Shown one piece after another: positions 1-9,191 of a DNA stretch of 59,072 bases. The first letter of the stretch is position 1; each line of letters opens with the position of its first letter. The notes under the pieces are model-generated. The model was given only the letters and a program-made list of their open reading frames with translations. It did no database searches and was not told the DNA's origin. Both the position numbers and the translations under genes were made by a program. Source of the stretch: Bacteroidia bacterium (lineage in GTDB: Bacteria > Bacteroidota > Bacteroidia > Bacteroidales > VadinHA17); assembly GCA_026391475.1 (NCBI GenBank), contig JAPLED010000111.1:1-59072 (forward strand), in the 5' to 3' direction.

Positions 1-291
1 CTTCTGCCATTCAAACTTAAATTTTGATAACCTTTTCCCTTTAATCCATGAATTAGATGATGTTTTAATTTCTTCTACCAAATCTGGTATAAGTTGATTT
101 ACATTATATCCGATTAAGATATGCATATGGTCTGGCATTGAACCTATTGCCAGAACTTTATGCCGATGATTTTGAGCAATCCCTGTAATATACATCTCTA
201 TTTCATCTTTCCATTCTTTTTTTATCAGGGCATCGCGGTTTTTTACTGCAAATACCAAATGGAAATAACATTGAGTATAAGTGTTTGCCAT
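1..291 (-). CDS. IS200/IS605-type (Y1) transposase, N-terminal part, cut by window edge
   Basis: Reading the minus strand from the ATG at 291 gives 97 codons open to the window edge, beginning MANTYTQCYFHLVFAVKNRD. This start and the HxH motif within MPDHMHIL (about residues 57-64) are typical of the single-strand HUH transposases of the IS200/IS605 or REP-associated (RAYT) group, which cleave and join DNA through one catalytic Tyr. That Tyr would lie beyond the edge, so completeness cannot be judged. An alternative in-frame ATG is at 303, but the MANTYTQ start is the usual one in this family. IS200 versus RAYT cannot be decided from this fragment. Confidence 0.85.
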   Translation of the reverse strand, partial: MANTYTQCYFHLVFAVKNRDALIKKEWKDEIEMYITGIAQNHRHKVLAIGSMPDHMHILIGYNVNQLIPDLVEEIKTSSNSWIKGKRLSKFKFEWQK

Positions 292-506
292 TGTGTTTAA
301 CATTTTAATTTTCGTAAAAACATGCCATAAAGATAGCTTGCAACACCCAAATTCAAAAATCAATCCCCATTAATTGCGGATTTCAGAAGCTATTTTTAAA
401 AAGTGCGTAAAACAGGAAGGAATATATTCCGGCTCTTGAGAAACTAATCAACGAGATAAATAAATAAAAAAGTCTTGATACATGGAGTGGGGGTATAGAA
501 GGATTA

Positions 507-1217
507 CTATAAACCCAGAAATTGGATAGCCAGACCTGAAAAAAAGATCATTGCTCCGGCGATCAGGTGACTGTATTTCTCAACAGGTTTCAGATTAATT
601 TTATTCAGTCCCAGTTTAAATGCAAGCACTATCGACATCATTGTGCTTATTGTAACTACAGAAAAAAGTACTGATACAAGTATTGAACCGGAAATATTAT
701 TTTCAGCAGCAGGATACATCAATATCGGAATCAGAGGTTCACAGGGTCCAAAAACAAATATGAGGAATAAAATCCATGGAGTTGTTTTAAATGTGTCTTC
801 CTGATGAATATGAGTGTGCTCATTATGGTGATTATGCTCGTGAACATGTTTCTCACCATCAATATGAAAATGAGAGTGACTATGTTTTCTTTTCTTAATA
901 AGATTTCTTATGCTGATGATCATGTAAACCAGTCCAAAGGCAATAAATAACCATGCAGCAATGTTCCCGCGGAATGATTCCACTGATACCAGTCTGGTTA
1001 CAGATATTCCTACAGCAATACCTATCAGCCCCAGGACAACTGAACTCAGAACATGCCCCAGACCACAAAGAAATGTGATTAACATTGTCTTTTTCAGTGA
1101 CCATTTCTTTGCCTGGCTAAGCACAATGAACGGAAGATAATGGTCCGGTCCCAGAAGGGTATGAATAAAACCAATTGATATTGCAGTGACTGAAAGAAGT
1201 GCTATGGAATTATTCAT
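507..1217 (-). CDS. NicO/RcnA-like nickel/cobalt (or related) membrane transporter
   Basis: A 236-residue membrane protein with about six hydrophobic segments. The first segment carries HTLLGPDHYLPF, matching the HX4DH metal-site motif of NicO/UreH/RcnA-type transporters. Between membrane segments 3 and 4 (about residues 112-142) lies a His-rich hydrophilic loop (HSHSHFHIDGEKHVHEHNHH), as expected for binding Ni, Co or Zn. Such proteins move divalent metal ions across the inner membrane. The direction of transport and the metal cannot be told from sequence. The gene stands alone, divergent from kup. Confidence 0.75.
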   Translation of the reverse strand: MNNSIALLSVTAISIGFIHTLLGPDHYLPFIVLSQAKKWSLKKTMLITFLCGLGHVLSSVVLGLIGIAVGISVTRLVSVESFRGNIAAWLFIAFGLVYMIISIRNLIKKRKHSHSHFHIDGEKHVHEHNHHNEHTHIHQEDTFKTTPWILFLIFVFGPCEPLIPILMYPAAENNISGSILVSVLFSVVTISTMMSIVLAFKLGLNKINLKPVEKYSHLIAGAMIFFSGLAIQFLGL

Positions 1218-1326
1218 CTGTTAAGTTTATGCTGTAATAACAAGATCAATCGTTATGCAATTATATTTATAAAAATCGGAATAATTACAAATCGTCACTT
1301 AAATTCATGTTAATAGTATTGTAGTC

Positions 1327-1354
1327 GGAAGCCGGAAGCCGGAAGTCAGAAGTT
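1327..1354. repeat. 7-bp tandem array, four units (GGAAGYC type)
   Basis: Four heptamers in a row: GGAAGCC, GGAAGCC, GGAAGTC, AGAAGTT. They lie in the 331-bp gap (1218-1548) between the NicO-like gene and kup, facing a second heptamer array at 1406-1436. No gene or clear promoter is visible in the rest of this gap. Confidence 0.85.
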
Positions 1355-1405
1355 GAAATCAAATCCAGACATCAATATTCAAACTTTTACGTCGGATTTC
1401 CGTGT

Positions 1406-1436
<31 letters not shown>

Positions 1437-1548
1437 ATTAGTTACCAAAATTATTCCTGATAAGCTGATCCTTAAAATATTTATAATTACTAACTTTGGC
1501 CGTTTTTGTTTGAATTTTTTGTTGGCAAAAACATTTAAAAAGAGAATC

Positions 1549-3495
1549 ATGGACGGGACGGGTAAGCATCTGGATATTAAGAAACTCTCTTTCGCAGGCG
1601 TAATAGTCACCCTTGGAATAGTTTTTGGAGATCTCGGCACAAGCCCTCTTTATGTAATGAAGGCTATTGTCAACGGGGGAAGCAAATTTAATGATCTTCT
1701 CATTTATGGCTCAATGTCCTGCATATTCTGGACACTGACACTGCAAACTACCATTAAATATGTACTCATTACCCTGAGAGTAAATAATAAGGGAGAAGGC
1801 GGTATTTATGCTCTTTTTGCCATGATGAAAAGAAAATCCTCATGGGCAGCCATTCTTACAATGATTGGCGCCAGTGCCTTATTGGCCGATGGCGTTATAA
1901 CCCCTGCAATTACAGTTACTTCGTCTGTTGAAGGATTACGGTTATTTAACCCGCAAATACCGGTTATAGCTATTGTTCTTCTGATATTCGCTGTGTTGTT
2001 CTTCATGCAGCAATTCGGTACAAACGTTGTTGGTGGATCATTTGGTCCTATCATGGTCATCTGGTTTTCGATGATTGGCATTCTGGGTTTTTCTCAACTA
2101 TCCCAACACCCTGAAGTACTTAAAGCATTGAGCCCGGAATATGCTTACAGGTTCCTTTCTGAATATCCGGGAGGATTTATTTTGCTTGGTGCTGTTTTTC
2201 TGGCTACAACCGGAGCGGAGGCTTTATATTCCGATCTCGGCCATTGTGGTCTTAAAAACATCAGGGTATCCTGGATTTTTGTAAAAGTTGCTTTGTTGCT
2301 TAATTATTTTGGACAATGTGCCTGGTTATTAATGAAAAGCGGTCTTCAGAATGATGTCAACCCGTTTTATGGAATAATGCCTGAATGGTTTCTGCTTCCG
2401 GGGATATTAATTGCCACTGCAGCAGCTATCATCGCCAGTCAGGCACTTATAAGCGGGTCATATACACTGATAAGTGAAGCAATATCGCTTAACTTCTGGC
2501 CAAAAATCAGAATCTCCCACCCGACTTTTTTGAAGGGTCAGGTATATGTACCTTACGTAAACTGGTTTCTTTGGATAGCATGTAGTTTTGTTGTCATCTT
2601 TTTCAAGGCGTCATCTAATATGGAAGCAGCATATGGCCTTTCTATCACATTAACAATGATTATGACCACACTGCTTTTATCATATTATTTATATCAAAAG
2701 GGAGTGCATCACAGATTAGTCTTGCTTTTACTTGTCGTTTTTCTGACAATTGAAGGTGGTTTTCTTATATCAAATCTCCATAAATTTAATCATGGCGGAT
2801 GGTTTACGATTCTTCTGGCTTTATTATTCTTTCTGATTATGTATGGTTGGTATTTCGGAAGGAAATTGAAAAACAGATATGTAACCTTCACAGACCTGCA
2901 CAAATATATCGACCTGTTTAAGGACCTGTCCAAAGATAATTCTGTTCCTAAAACTGCCACCAACCTTGTTTATATTATAAAGGCCAACAGGCCTGATCAG
3001 GTTGAATCAAAGGTGATTTATTCAATATTCCGGAAACAACCCAAACGGGCAGATACATATTGGCTTCTGCACGTTGACAGAATCGATGAGCCGGACAGAT
3101 TTGAATATCAGGTCACCCAGATCATTCCGGGAGTTTTAATAAGAGTTGATTTCCATATTGGGTTTAAGGTAGAACCAAAGATTAACCTATACTTCAAAGA
3201 GGTGTTGGAAGACTTGATGGCATCGGGAGAAATAAAGCTTGAAAGCAGTTTCGATTCGCTCAGAAAGCATTCTCTTCCTGCAGATTTTAAATATGTTCTG
3301 ATTGACAGGATAATGCCACGCGACTATAAGCTTTCAGGCATTGAGAATATCACTCTTACACTTCACAGTCTGTCCAGGCTACTGTGCATTTCAGATGTAA
3401 AAGCTTTGCAGCTTGATTCTGCTAATACCATTGAGGAACAGGTCCCTATTACTATTGACCAACCTATTGAAAAGAGAATCAACCGGGTAAGCTGA
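1549..3495 (+). CDS. kup: Kup-family potassium uptake transporter
   Basis: K+/H+ symporter of the KUP/HAK/KT family in the inner membrane. From the ATG at 1549 it is 648 residues, the usual family length. The signature GIVFGDLGTSPLY lies near residue 26, followed by about 12 membrane segments to roughly residue 450 and a hydrophilic C-terminal domain of about 190 residues. The reading frame extends upstream to 1402 without a stop, but that stretch is the heptamer array and low-complexity DNA, so MDGTGKHLDIKKLSF is taken as the true N-terminus. It is convergent with the GNAT gene downstream. Confidence 0.93.
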   Translation: MDGTGKHLDIKKLSFAGVIVTLGIVFGDLGTSPLYVMKAIVNGGSKFNDLLIYGSMSCIFWTLTLQTTIKYVLITLRVNNKGEGGIYALFAMMKRKSSWAAILTMIGASALLADGVITPAITVTSSVEGLRLFNPQIPVIAIVLLIFAVLFFMQQFGTNVVGGSFGPIMVIWFSMIGILGFSQLSQHPEVLKALSPEYAYRFLSEYPGGFILLGAVFLATTGAEALYSDLGHCGLKNIRVSWIFVKVALLLNYFGQCAWLLMKSGLQNDVNPFYGIMPEWFLLPGILIATAAAIIASQALISGSYTLISEAISLNFWPKIRISHPTFLKGQVYVPYVNWFLWIACSFVVIFFKASSNMEAAYGLSITLTMIMTTLLLSYYLYQKGVHHRLVLLLLVVFLTIEGGFLISNLHKFNHGGWFTILLALLFFLIMYGWYFGRKLKNRYVTFTDLHKYIDLFKDLSKDNSVPKTATNLVYIIKANRPDQVESKVIYSIFRKQPKRADTYWLLHVDRIDEPDRFEYQVTQIIPGVLIRVDFHIGFKVEPKINLYFKEVLEDLMASGEIKLESSFDSLRKHSLPADFKYVLIDRIMPRDYKLSGIENITLTLHSLSRLLCISDVKALQLDSANTIEEQVPITIDQPIEKRINRVS

Positions 3496-3542
3496 TAAAA
3501 CATCAGGGGGTATTCTTTTTTCATTTGGTTTAGTTATCTGAT

Positions 3543-4703
3543 TTAAGGTATCGGATATCTTTTGAACTCTTTTGTTCTGTCGAAGAGATACCTGTAGGTT
3601 ATATAATTCTTAGCAGGGACACTTCCTACAGAAATAAATATTTTTCTCATTTTAGGGTTGAAGTCGGCGACCCATGAGAATTCAACTTCGTGATAATGAG
3701 GTTTCTTTTCAAGTACCTTTAGAAGATTCAGGATGAAAGCCGATTCGATTCCCAGTCCCTGGTATTTTGGGATAACACCCATTAAAAGGCCCTTTGCCCT
3801 TGTCATGGTATTTCGTTTTTTCAGATAAAGGAATTTTATCATACTGAACAGGTTCAGTTTTCCATTCAGGTGTTTAAGTATCTGATTCAGATCAGGAAAC
3901 ATAAGATAGATTGCTATTGGTTTTCCTTCAAAATAGGCGATCCAGATAAATTCTTCATCGATTATTGCTTTTGCTTTCCGAAGTACACCTCTTATGTATT
4001 CAGCTTCAAGGGGTTCAAAATGGATCTTAAATGAAGCCCAGGCTTCATTAAACACTTCAGCAAAGTCACGTGTATATTTTTCCTGATCTTTCCATGTGAA
4101 GTGGCGGAATTCATATCCCGGTTTATTGGTTACCCATTCTGCAATTTTCCGGAATCTGTCTGAAAGCGGTTTCGTAATATCAAGGTGAAAACCTTCCATT
4201 TTGTAATATATATTGAAACCGTATGATTCGAAGAGTTCCTGGTAGTAAGGATGATTGTAAGGGACCTCAAAAGAGGGATGGGTAAAACCTCCTGTAAGCA
4301 GGCCCCAATATTTATCGGTTTCCCCGAAATTAACCGGACCGTCCATCGCTTCCATTCCTCTTGTTTTAAGCCACTCCCGTGCAGTATCAAAGAGCAGAAA
4401 AGCTGAAGGTTTGTCGTTAATACATTCAAAGAACCCCATTCCCCCGGTAGGTTGCTCGTAAGATTGGGCAAGGTTATTATCAATAAAAGCTGCAATCCTG
4501 CCAATCAGATTGTTCTCATCGTCTTCCAGAATCCAGCGTTCTGCCTCACCATGTTTATAATAGGGATTTTTTTTCGGGTCAAAGATGGCCTCTGTTTCAT
4601 TGTCAAAAGGGCATACCCATATCTTGTCATTTCTATAAATAATTCTTGCAGCATCGAGGAATTTTTGCCTTGTTTTCCTGTCGTTTACTCTGATAATTTT
4701 CAT
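3543..4703 (-). CDS. GNAT-fold N-acetyltransferase-like protein
   Basis: A 386-residue soluble protein from the ATG at 4703 (MKIIRVNDRKTRQKFLDAA). The frame stays open up to an ATG at 4763, but the extra residues are poly-Asn/Lys and look non-coding. The N-terminal pattern (YRNDKIWVCPFDNE, then about residues 75-150 GRIAAFIDNN...GFFECINDKPSAFLLFDTA) and the C-terminal GVIPKYQGLGIESAFILNL, which resembles the acetyl-CoA-binding loop, fit a conserved two-domain GNAT family common in Bacteroidetes. The substrate is unknown. Confidence 0.7.
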   Translation of the reverse strand: MKIIRVNDRKTRQKFLDAARIIYRNDKIWVCPFDNETEAIFDPKKNPYYKHGEAERWILEDDENNLIGRIAAFIDNNLAQSYEQPTGGMGFFECINDKPSAFLLFDTAREWLKTRGMEAMDGPVNFGETDKYWGLLTGGFTHPSFEVPYNHPYYQELFESYGFNIYYKMEGFHLDITKPLSDRFRKIAEWVTNKPGYEFRHFTWKDQEKYTRDFAEVFNEAWASFKIHFEPLEAEYIRGVLRKAKAIIDEEFIWIAYFEGKPIAIYLMFPDLNQILKHLNGKLNLFSMIKFLYLKKRNTMTRAKGLLMGVIPKYQGLGIESAFILNLLKVLEKKPHYHEVEFSWVADFNPKMRKIFISVGSVPAKNYITYRYLFDRTKEFKRYPIP

Positions 4704-4919
4704 CAAATTATTATTGTTTTTAATGGTATGATGAATGGTATTATCTTTTTTCTTTAAGTCCAATGCAAATATGTTTATAACTGCAATTTAAGGAATATCG
4801 CTGACAAACAAGCCGGATTTTGACCGGGATAAGTATCTTTATACCTATATATTCAGTATATAAATAAGCAGAATACTATTAAATTAACTTATATAAAAAC
4901 CTTTCAGACACCAATTATT

Positions 4920-6288
4920 ATGAAAAAAATTCAATTAGTTTTAATCATCTGTACAATAACCTTATCCGCTTTTGGTCAGTCATCTGTGGCTTTGGTTGTT
5001 GATGCCGGAGCCTCAAAATACACAATCAGCCGTCATATCTATGGTCATTTCTCGGAACATCTGGGAAGATGCATTTACGATGGTTACTGGGTAAGCGAAA
5101 GCATGCCGGTGCCCAAGCAGGATCGTATCCGGCTTGATATCGTTGAAGCTCTGAAAAAGATCCAGATCCCGAACCTGAGGTGGCCGGGTGGTTGCTTCGC
5201 CGATGAGTATCATTGGCGCGATGGCATTGGTCCGAGGAACCAGCGTCCAACGATGATCAATACCAACTGGGGTAATGTTATAGAAGATAACAGCTTTGGT
5301 ACACATGAATTCCTTGAACTTTGTGAATTGCTTAAAGCAGAACCCGTGATTGTAGGGAATGTCGGAAGCGGTAGCGTTGAGGAAATGTCGAAATGGATTG
5401 AATATCTCAACTATGACGGGATAAGCCCGATGACAAACATGAGAAAGCAGAATGGCCGTGAGAAACCATGGGGAGTCTCTTTCTGGGGCACAGGGTACTC
5501 GTCCTGCAGTTGCTCAGGGCGCTCCGGCACAGCAGAACGCTCAGGTGCCTGGTCAGGGATCAGCTACCGACTTTACGGAAGCTACCTATTTCGCTACGAT
5601 GCAGAATGCTCTCCGTATGGATGAGATTATCAAAGGTCATGATTCAATAATGACCAAGTACGATGCACAGAAAAGAATTGCCCTTGTTGTTGGTGAATGG
5701 GGAATATGGACAGATCCGGAACCCGGTACGAATCCAAGATTTCTTTACCAGCAGAACAGTCTGCGCGACGCTCTCATTGCAGGTTCCACTCTGAACATCT
5801 TCAATAACCATTGCGACAGGGTTAAGATGGCTCAGCTTGCTCAGACAATTAATGTCCTCCAGGCTCTTATCCTTACTGAAGGCCCGAAGATGATACTTAC
5901 CCCGACTTATCATGTTTTTGATATGTATAAAGTTCATCACGATGCCAAGATGCTTCCGGTTAAATTCACCAGTCCCGATTATGTTTTGGGCAATCAGACA
6001 CTGCCAGCTCTTAACGTTTCAGCTTCTCAGGATTCATTAGGAGTCGTACATATTACTCTTGTTAATATCGACCCCGGCAAATCCATTACTCTGAGCACAA
6101 CATTAAATCAGGTCAAATGGGCAACAGTTACCGGGGAGGTACTGACTTCAGCAAAAATCACTGATATCAATACATTTGATAAGTCAGGTACTGTTAAGAT
6201 TGTAAAATTTGATGGTGCAAAAAAACAAGGTGATCTTCTGAATGTTGTATTGCCATCAAAATCAGTTGTTTTGCTCACGATTAAATAG
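4920..6288 (+). pseudogene. GH51 alpha-L-arabinofuranosidase, centre deleted and frameshifted
   Basis: The first frame (from 4920) has a signal peptide ([20 protein letters not shown]) and the GH51 N-terminal half: [53 protein letters not shown], then WGVSFWG at about 5484. After that it reads nonsense and stops at 5624. The C-terminal half continues in another frame from about 5488 to 6288: [41 protein letters not shown] and a beta-sandwich tail. In intact GH51 enzymes roughly 70-80 residues, including the GNE acid/base Glu, lie between these points. The nucleophile Glu (EWG) remains. This protein cannot be active as written. A collapsed assembly is the alternative explanation. Confidence 0.85.
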
Positions 6289-6305
6289 CTTGGGAAACGT
6301 AATAA

Positions 6306-6425
6306 ATGAAAAAATTTCTTTTTGTCATCATCTTTCTGGTCGGAGTATCATATACTGCCATGGCACAGGAGCAGGGTATTTCCGTGCATGATCCGGTTAT
6401 GATACGTCAGGATGGCCTTTTTTAA
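6306..6425 (+). pseudogene. 5' stump of a GH43 endo-arabinanase-like gene
   Basis: From the ATG at 6306, 18 nt after the GH51 stop, 39 codons encode a signal peptide (MKKFLFVIIFLVGVSYTAMA) followed by VHDPVMIRQDGLF and then TAA. The HDPV motif just after the signal is the start of the catalytic propeller in GH43 arabinan endo-1,5-alpha-L-arabinosidases, where the Asp is the catalytic base. Nothing downstream in any frame continues the family, so the rest (about 300 residues) is missing. Together with the broken GH51 this marks a decayed arabinan locus. Confidence 0.65.
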
Positions 6426-6475
6426 TAAAATAGTCTGCCGTTAAAGGGTCTGATCAAAATTCTCAAAATGTTGGT

Positions 6476-6483
6476 TATATTTG
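6476..6483 (+). promoter_or_regulatory. Bacteroidetes -7 element (TATATTTG) before the DedA gene
   Basis: TATATTTG matches TAnnTTTG exactly and lies 26 nt before the ATG at 6510. No good TTTG-type -33 element sits at the usual spacing, so this is moderate evidence. Confidence 0.45.
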
Positions 6484-6509
6484 ACACCTCACCATAGATT
6501 CGAAAATAA

Positions 6510-7127
6510 ATGGAGTTTTTTCAAACACTTTTCGATTGGTACATGGCCAATCTGAATTATTTTACTGTAGCCCTGCTGATGGCCATCGAAAGTACTTTTC
6601 TCCCTTTACCTTCTGAGGTGGTAATCCCTTTTGCTGCATACAAGGCTGCCCAGGGCGATCTGAATGTTTTTCTAGTAATTTTCTCAGGTACTGTAGGAGC
6701 TCTCAGCGGGTCTCTGATCAATTATACCCTTGCATATTACCTTGGGCGTCCCCTGGTTTATAAATTTGCCGGTTCAAGGCTTGGGAAAGTATTCCTTTTA
6801 TCGAAAGAAAAAGTTATACATGCTGAAAATTATTTTATCAGGAATGGCAAAGCATCAACATTTATCGGTCGCCTCGTACCTGGTTTCCGTCACCTTATAT
6901 CAATTCCTGCAGGACTTGCCAAAATGAACCTCCGCGATTTCATGCTATTTACTTTTGTGGGAGCAGGGATATGGAATATTATACTGGCAATTATCGGGTA
7001 TTATTTATATGAAATCAGGGAACAGATTTTCCCTTATGTAGGACATATTCTGCTCGCTCTTGGGGCTGTATTTGTTATTTACCTGATTATAAAAGCCAGG
7101 AAAAACGGAAAAGTTAAAAATAATTGA
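6510..7127 (+). CDS. DedA-family membrane protein
   Basis: A 205-residue inner-membrane protein of the DedA/VTT superfamily, whose members act in lipid (undecaprenyl-phosphate or phospholipid) flipping and envelope homeostasis. Visible hallmarks are the acidic re-entrant motif ESTFLPLPSEVVIPFAA (residues 26-42), GALSGSLINYTLAYYLGR (63-80), and the C-terminal FIGRLVPGFRHLISIPAGLAKM (118-139) with the conserved Gly-Arg and Arg. It stands alone behind a Bacteroidetes-type -7 element. The exact lipid substrate cannot be inferred. Confidence 0.88.
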   Translation: MEFFQTLFDWYMANLNYFTVALLMAIESTFLPLPSEVVIPFAAYKAAQGDLNVFLVIFSGTVGALSGSLINYTLAYYLGRPLVYKFAGSRLGKVFLLSKEKVIHAENYFIRNGKASTFIGRLVPGFRHLISIPAGLAKMNLRDFMLFTFVGAGIWNIILAIIGYYLYEIREQIFPYVGHILLALGAVFVIYLIIKARKNGKVKNN

Positions 7128-7210
7128 TTTGTTTTGTACTTAAGTCTGACGGCTTTTATTACTGAGGGTTCTTTAATGAATTGTGCTATTGTGATCTGAA
7201 TGATTTAAGT

Positions 7211-8095
7211 TTAGTCCTCAAGATACCCAAATTTCCCGTTATAATAGTCATCGTATGCCTGTTTTATTTCAGTTTCAGTATTCATTACGAACGGGCCATA
7301 CGATGCAATTGGTTCATTAATGGGTTCACCGCTAAGGATAAGTATCACACTATCTTTAAGAGCCTCAATAATAATATCTTCTCCATCATGGCCGAAAAGA
7401 ATGAAATAGTTTTCAGAGGCAGTTTTGGAATTATTTATTTTTACTTCTCCTTCAATTACAAGCATACCGGTATTAAAATTTTTGTTGAAACTGAAATCGG
7501 CCTTTGCTCCCTGAATCAGTTTTGCATTAAACATGTTAACCGGGGAGAATGTAAATGCAGGGCCTTTCAGACCCTTATATTCTCCAGCAATAATTTCCAC
7601 GACACTTTTACCATCGTCCGGTAAAAATCTAGCCATGTCTTTATTTTCAATTGCCTGGTATTTTGCAGGAGTCATCTTATGTTTAGCCGGCAGATTGACC
7701 CATAATTGAACCATCTGAAACACTCCACCTTTCTTACTGAATTCCTTTTCGTGGTATTCTTTATGAAGAACCCCGGCTCCGGCAGTCATCCACTGTACAT
7801 CGCCCTCGCCGATTACCCCGCTGTTCCCGGCACTGTCGTGATGAGCTACTTTCCCGTGATAGGCAATTGTAACAGTTTCAAATCCCCGGTGAGGGTGAAC
7901 ACCTACACCTTTTGGAATATCCGATGGGGGAACTGTCCATTTTGAGCCGTAGTCCATAAGGAAGAATGGGCTCATTCCCTCCATACCTATTTTGGGTTGA
8001 GAAGGGAAAAAATTGTGTACTCTGAAACCATCGCCAACCATATGAAAGGCAGGCGGTGGCAGAATTACTTCGATGTTTTTGAAATGTTTTTCCAT
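7211..8095 (-). CDS. Pirin-family cupin protein
   Basis: A 294-residue bicupin of the pirin family (metal-binding; some members have quercetinase activity). The metal site is intact: HPHRGFETVT gives His67 and His69, and GVLHKEYHE gives His111 and Glu113. The C-terminal cupin (about residues 170-280) is degenerate, as is normal. It lies 6 bp after the tocopherol-cyclase-like gene on the same strand, so the two are probably cotranscribed. The physiological substrate is unknown. Confidence 0.9.
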   Translation of the reverse strand: MEKHFKNIEVILPPPAFHMVGDGFRVHNFFPSQPKIGMEGMSPFFLMDYGSKWTVPPSDIPKGVGVHPHRGFETVTIAYHGKVAHHDSAGNSGVIGEGDVQWMTAGAGVLHKEYHEKEFSKKGGVFQMVQLWVNLPAKHKMTPAKYQAIENKDMARFLPDDGKSVVEIIAGEYKGLKGPAFTFSPVNMFNAKLIQGAKADFSFNKNFNTGMLVIEGEVKINNSKTASENYFILFGHDGEDIIIEALKDSVILILSGEPINEPIASYGPFVMNTETEIKQAYDDYYNGKFGYLED

Positions 8096-8101
8096 TATGT
8101 A

Positions 8102-9070
8102 TTAATGCTTTATATAATCAAATATTTTATCAATAACTTCGAGACCGGCTCTTTTGCCTGTATCATAATAGATAATATTATTATGTTTGTCAAAAAGGCT
8201 GAGGTTAACCTCTGAATCGATACTCTCTTTAATCCTTCTTGACATGTCGCCTGATGCTGGAGCTCTAAGCTCTCCGAATGTGTTTTTTACGGCTCTTACC
8301 TTCAGGATTGATTTATGATTCTTCAGGGTTAAGTTGATTGATTCATTGTTATGACTTATTTCAGTTATCACAGAATTATTATAGGTACTGAAAAGTGAAA
8401 ATATTTTATTAAAATATAGGAAAGCTATGAACCCGATAAAGAACTTTCCTCTCCATGGGATTTTTGCCAGAGAGAAGGTGAACGATGTATTATGGTCCTG
8501 GAAATTGTTAGCCTGAATCCATAGCCAAGCCTCAGGAAATGAGGTCCCCCAGTCTTTTTCAATATATCCTTTTCCGCCATTGAAATCAATATGATTCTCG
8601 TTTACTTTTATTCTGCCTGAGAGATCGTGATTTACAGAAACGATACCGTGCTTACATTCCATAAAAGGAACAAATGAATACCATCCCATTATTCCGGGGG
8701 AAAATAGGCTTTTTGGATATTTTACTATATTTTCATAATCAAGATGTCCGGATACTGTAAGCTTTTCAGTTTCAATTTTCAGATCAATATATTTATCAGT
8801 AAAGACAGAACATCCGACTTTAAGGTAAAATATTTTCTTATCCCAGATGAATTCATCCAAAGGGTAGCTTATATAATCTGTTTTCCCGGTAATGCCGTTT
8901 ATGACCTGTATAAATGCATGGGAATCATTATCAGTTAATGAGACCCCCGGTATAAATGACCAGACATGATTTAAATCCTGAGTGACATGTTTGAAATACC
9001 ATCCCTCAAAATAGTTTTTCTTTTTGAGATTGCCCTGGAAGATCTCTGACCTGTAGATTAGGAGATTCAT
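8102..9070 (-). CDS. Tocopherol-cyclase-like protein
   Basis: A 322-residue protein (start at the ATG at 9070, MNLLIYRSEIFQG). Its pattern matches the tocopherol cyclase-like family: FEGWYFKHV near the N-terminus, WSFIPGVSL, HAFIQVING, and the central GYIEKDWGTSFPEAWLWIQANNF. Plant members close the chromanol ring of vitamin E. Bacterial members outside cyanobacteria have no established role, and Bacteroidales are not known to make tocopherol, so the name describes the fold and not the reaction. No signal peptide is visible. It is followed 6 bp later by the pirin gene, which suggests a two-gene operon. Confidence 0.75.
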   Translation of the reverse strand: MNLLIYRSEIFQGNLKKKNYFEGWYFKHVTQDLNHVWSFIPGVSLTDNDSHAFIQVINGITGKTDYISYPLDEFIWDKKIFYLKVGCSVFTDKYIDLKIETEKLTVSGHLDYENIVKYPKSLFSPGIMGWYSFVPFMECKHGIVSVNHDLSGRIKVNENHIDFNGGKGYIEKDWGTSFPEAWLWIQANNFQDHNTSFTFSLAKIPWRGKFFIGFIAFLYFNKIFSLFSTYNNSVITEISHNNESINLTLKNHKSILKVRAVKNTFGELRAPASGDMSRRIKESIDSEVNLSLFDKHNNIIYYDTGKRAGLEVIDKIFDYIKH

Positions 9071-9191
9071 TGCTTCAATAATTCTGTAATATAACAAATC
9101 TTGCAGCCTAAAGTTCGTGTTCCCGGTACTCTTAAATATTGTGTCAGTTGGTATTTCCTAAAGGGGGTATTAGTAAATTTCTAATAGAAGT

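Noticed and set aside
419-430. Palindrome GGAATATATTCC in the gap 292-506
   Set aside because: A 12-bp A+T-rich palindrome of this kind is expected by chance in such sequence and has no partner element. The gap shows nothing else.
3492-3506. Terminator after kup
   Set aside because: CTGAT/ATCAG makes only a 5-bp A+T-rich stem, and the T-run starts several bases later. Too weak to call.
7181-7624. Plus-strand open frame of 147 residues
   Set aside because: It is the shadow of the well-supported pirin gene on the other strand.
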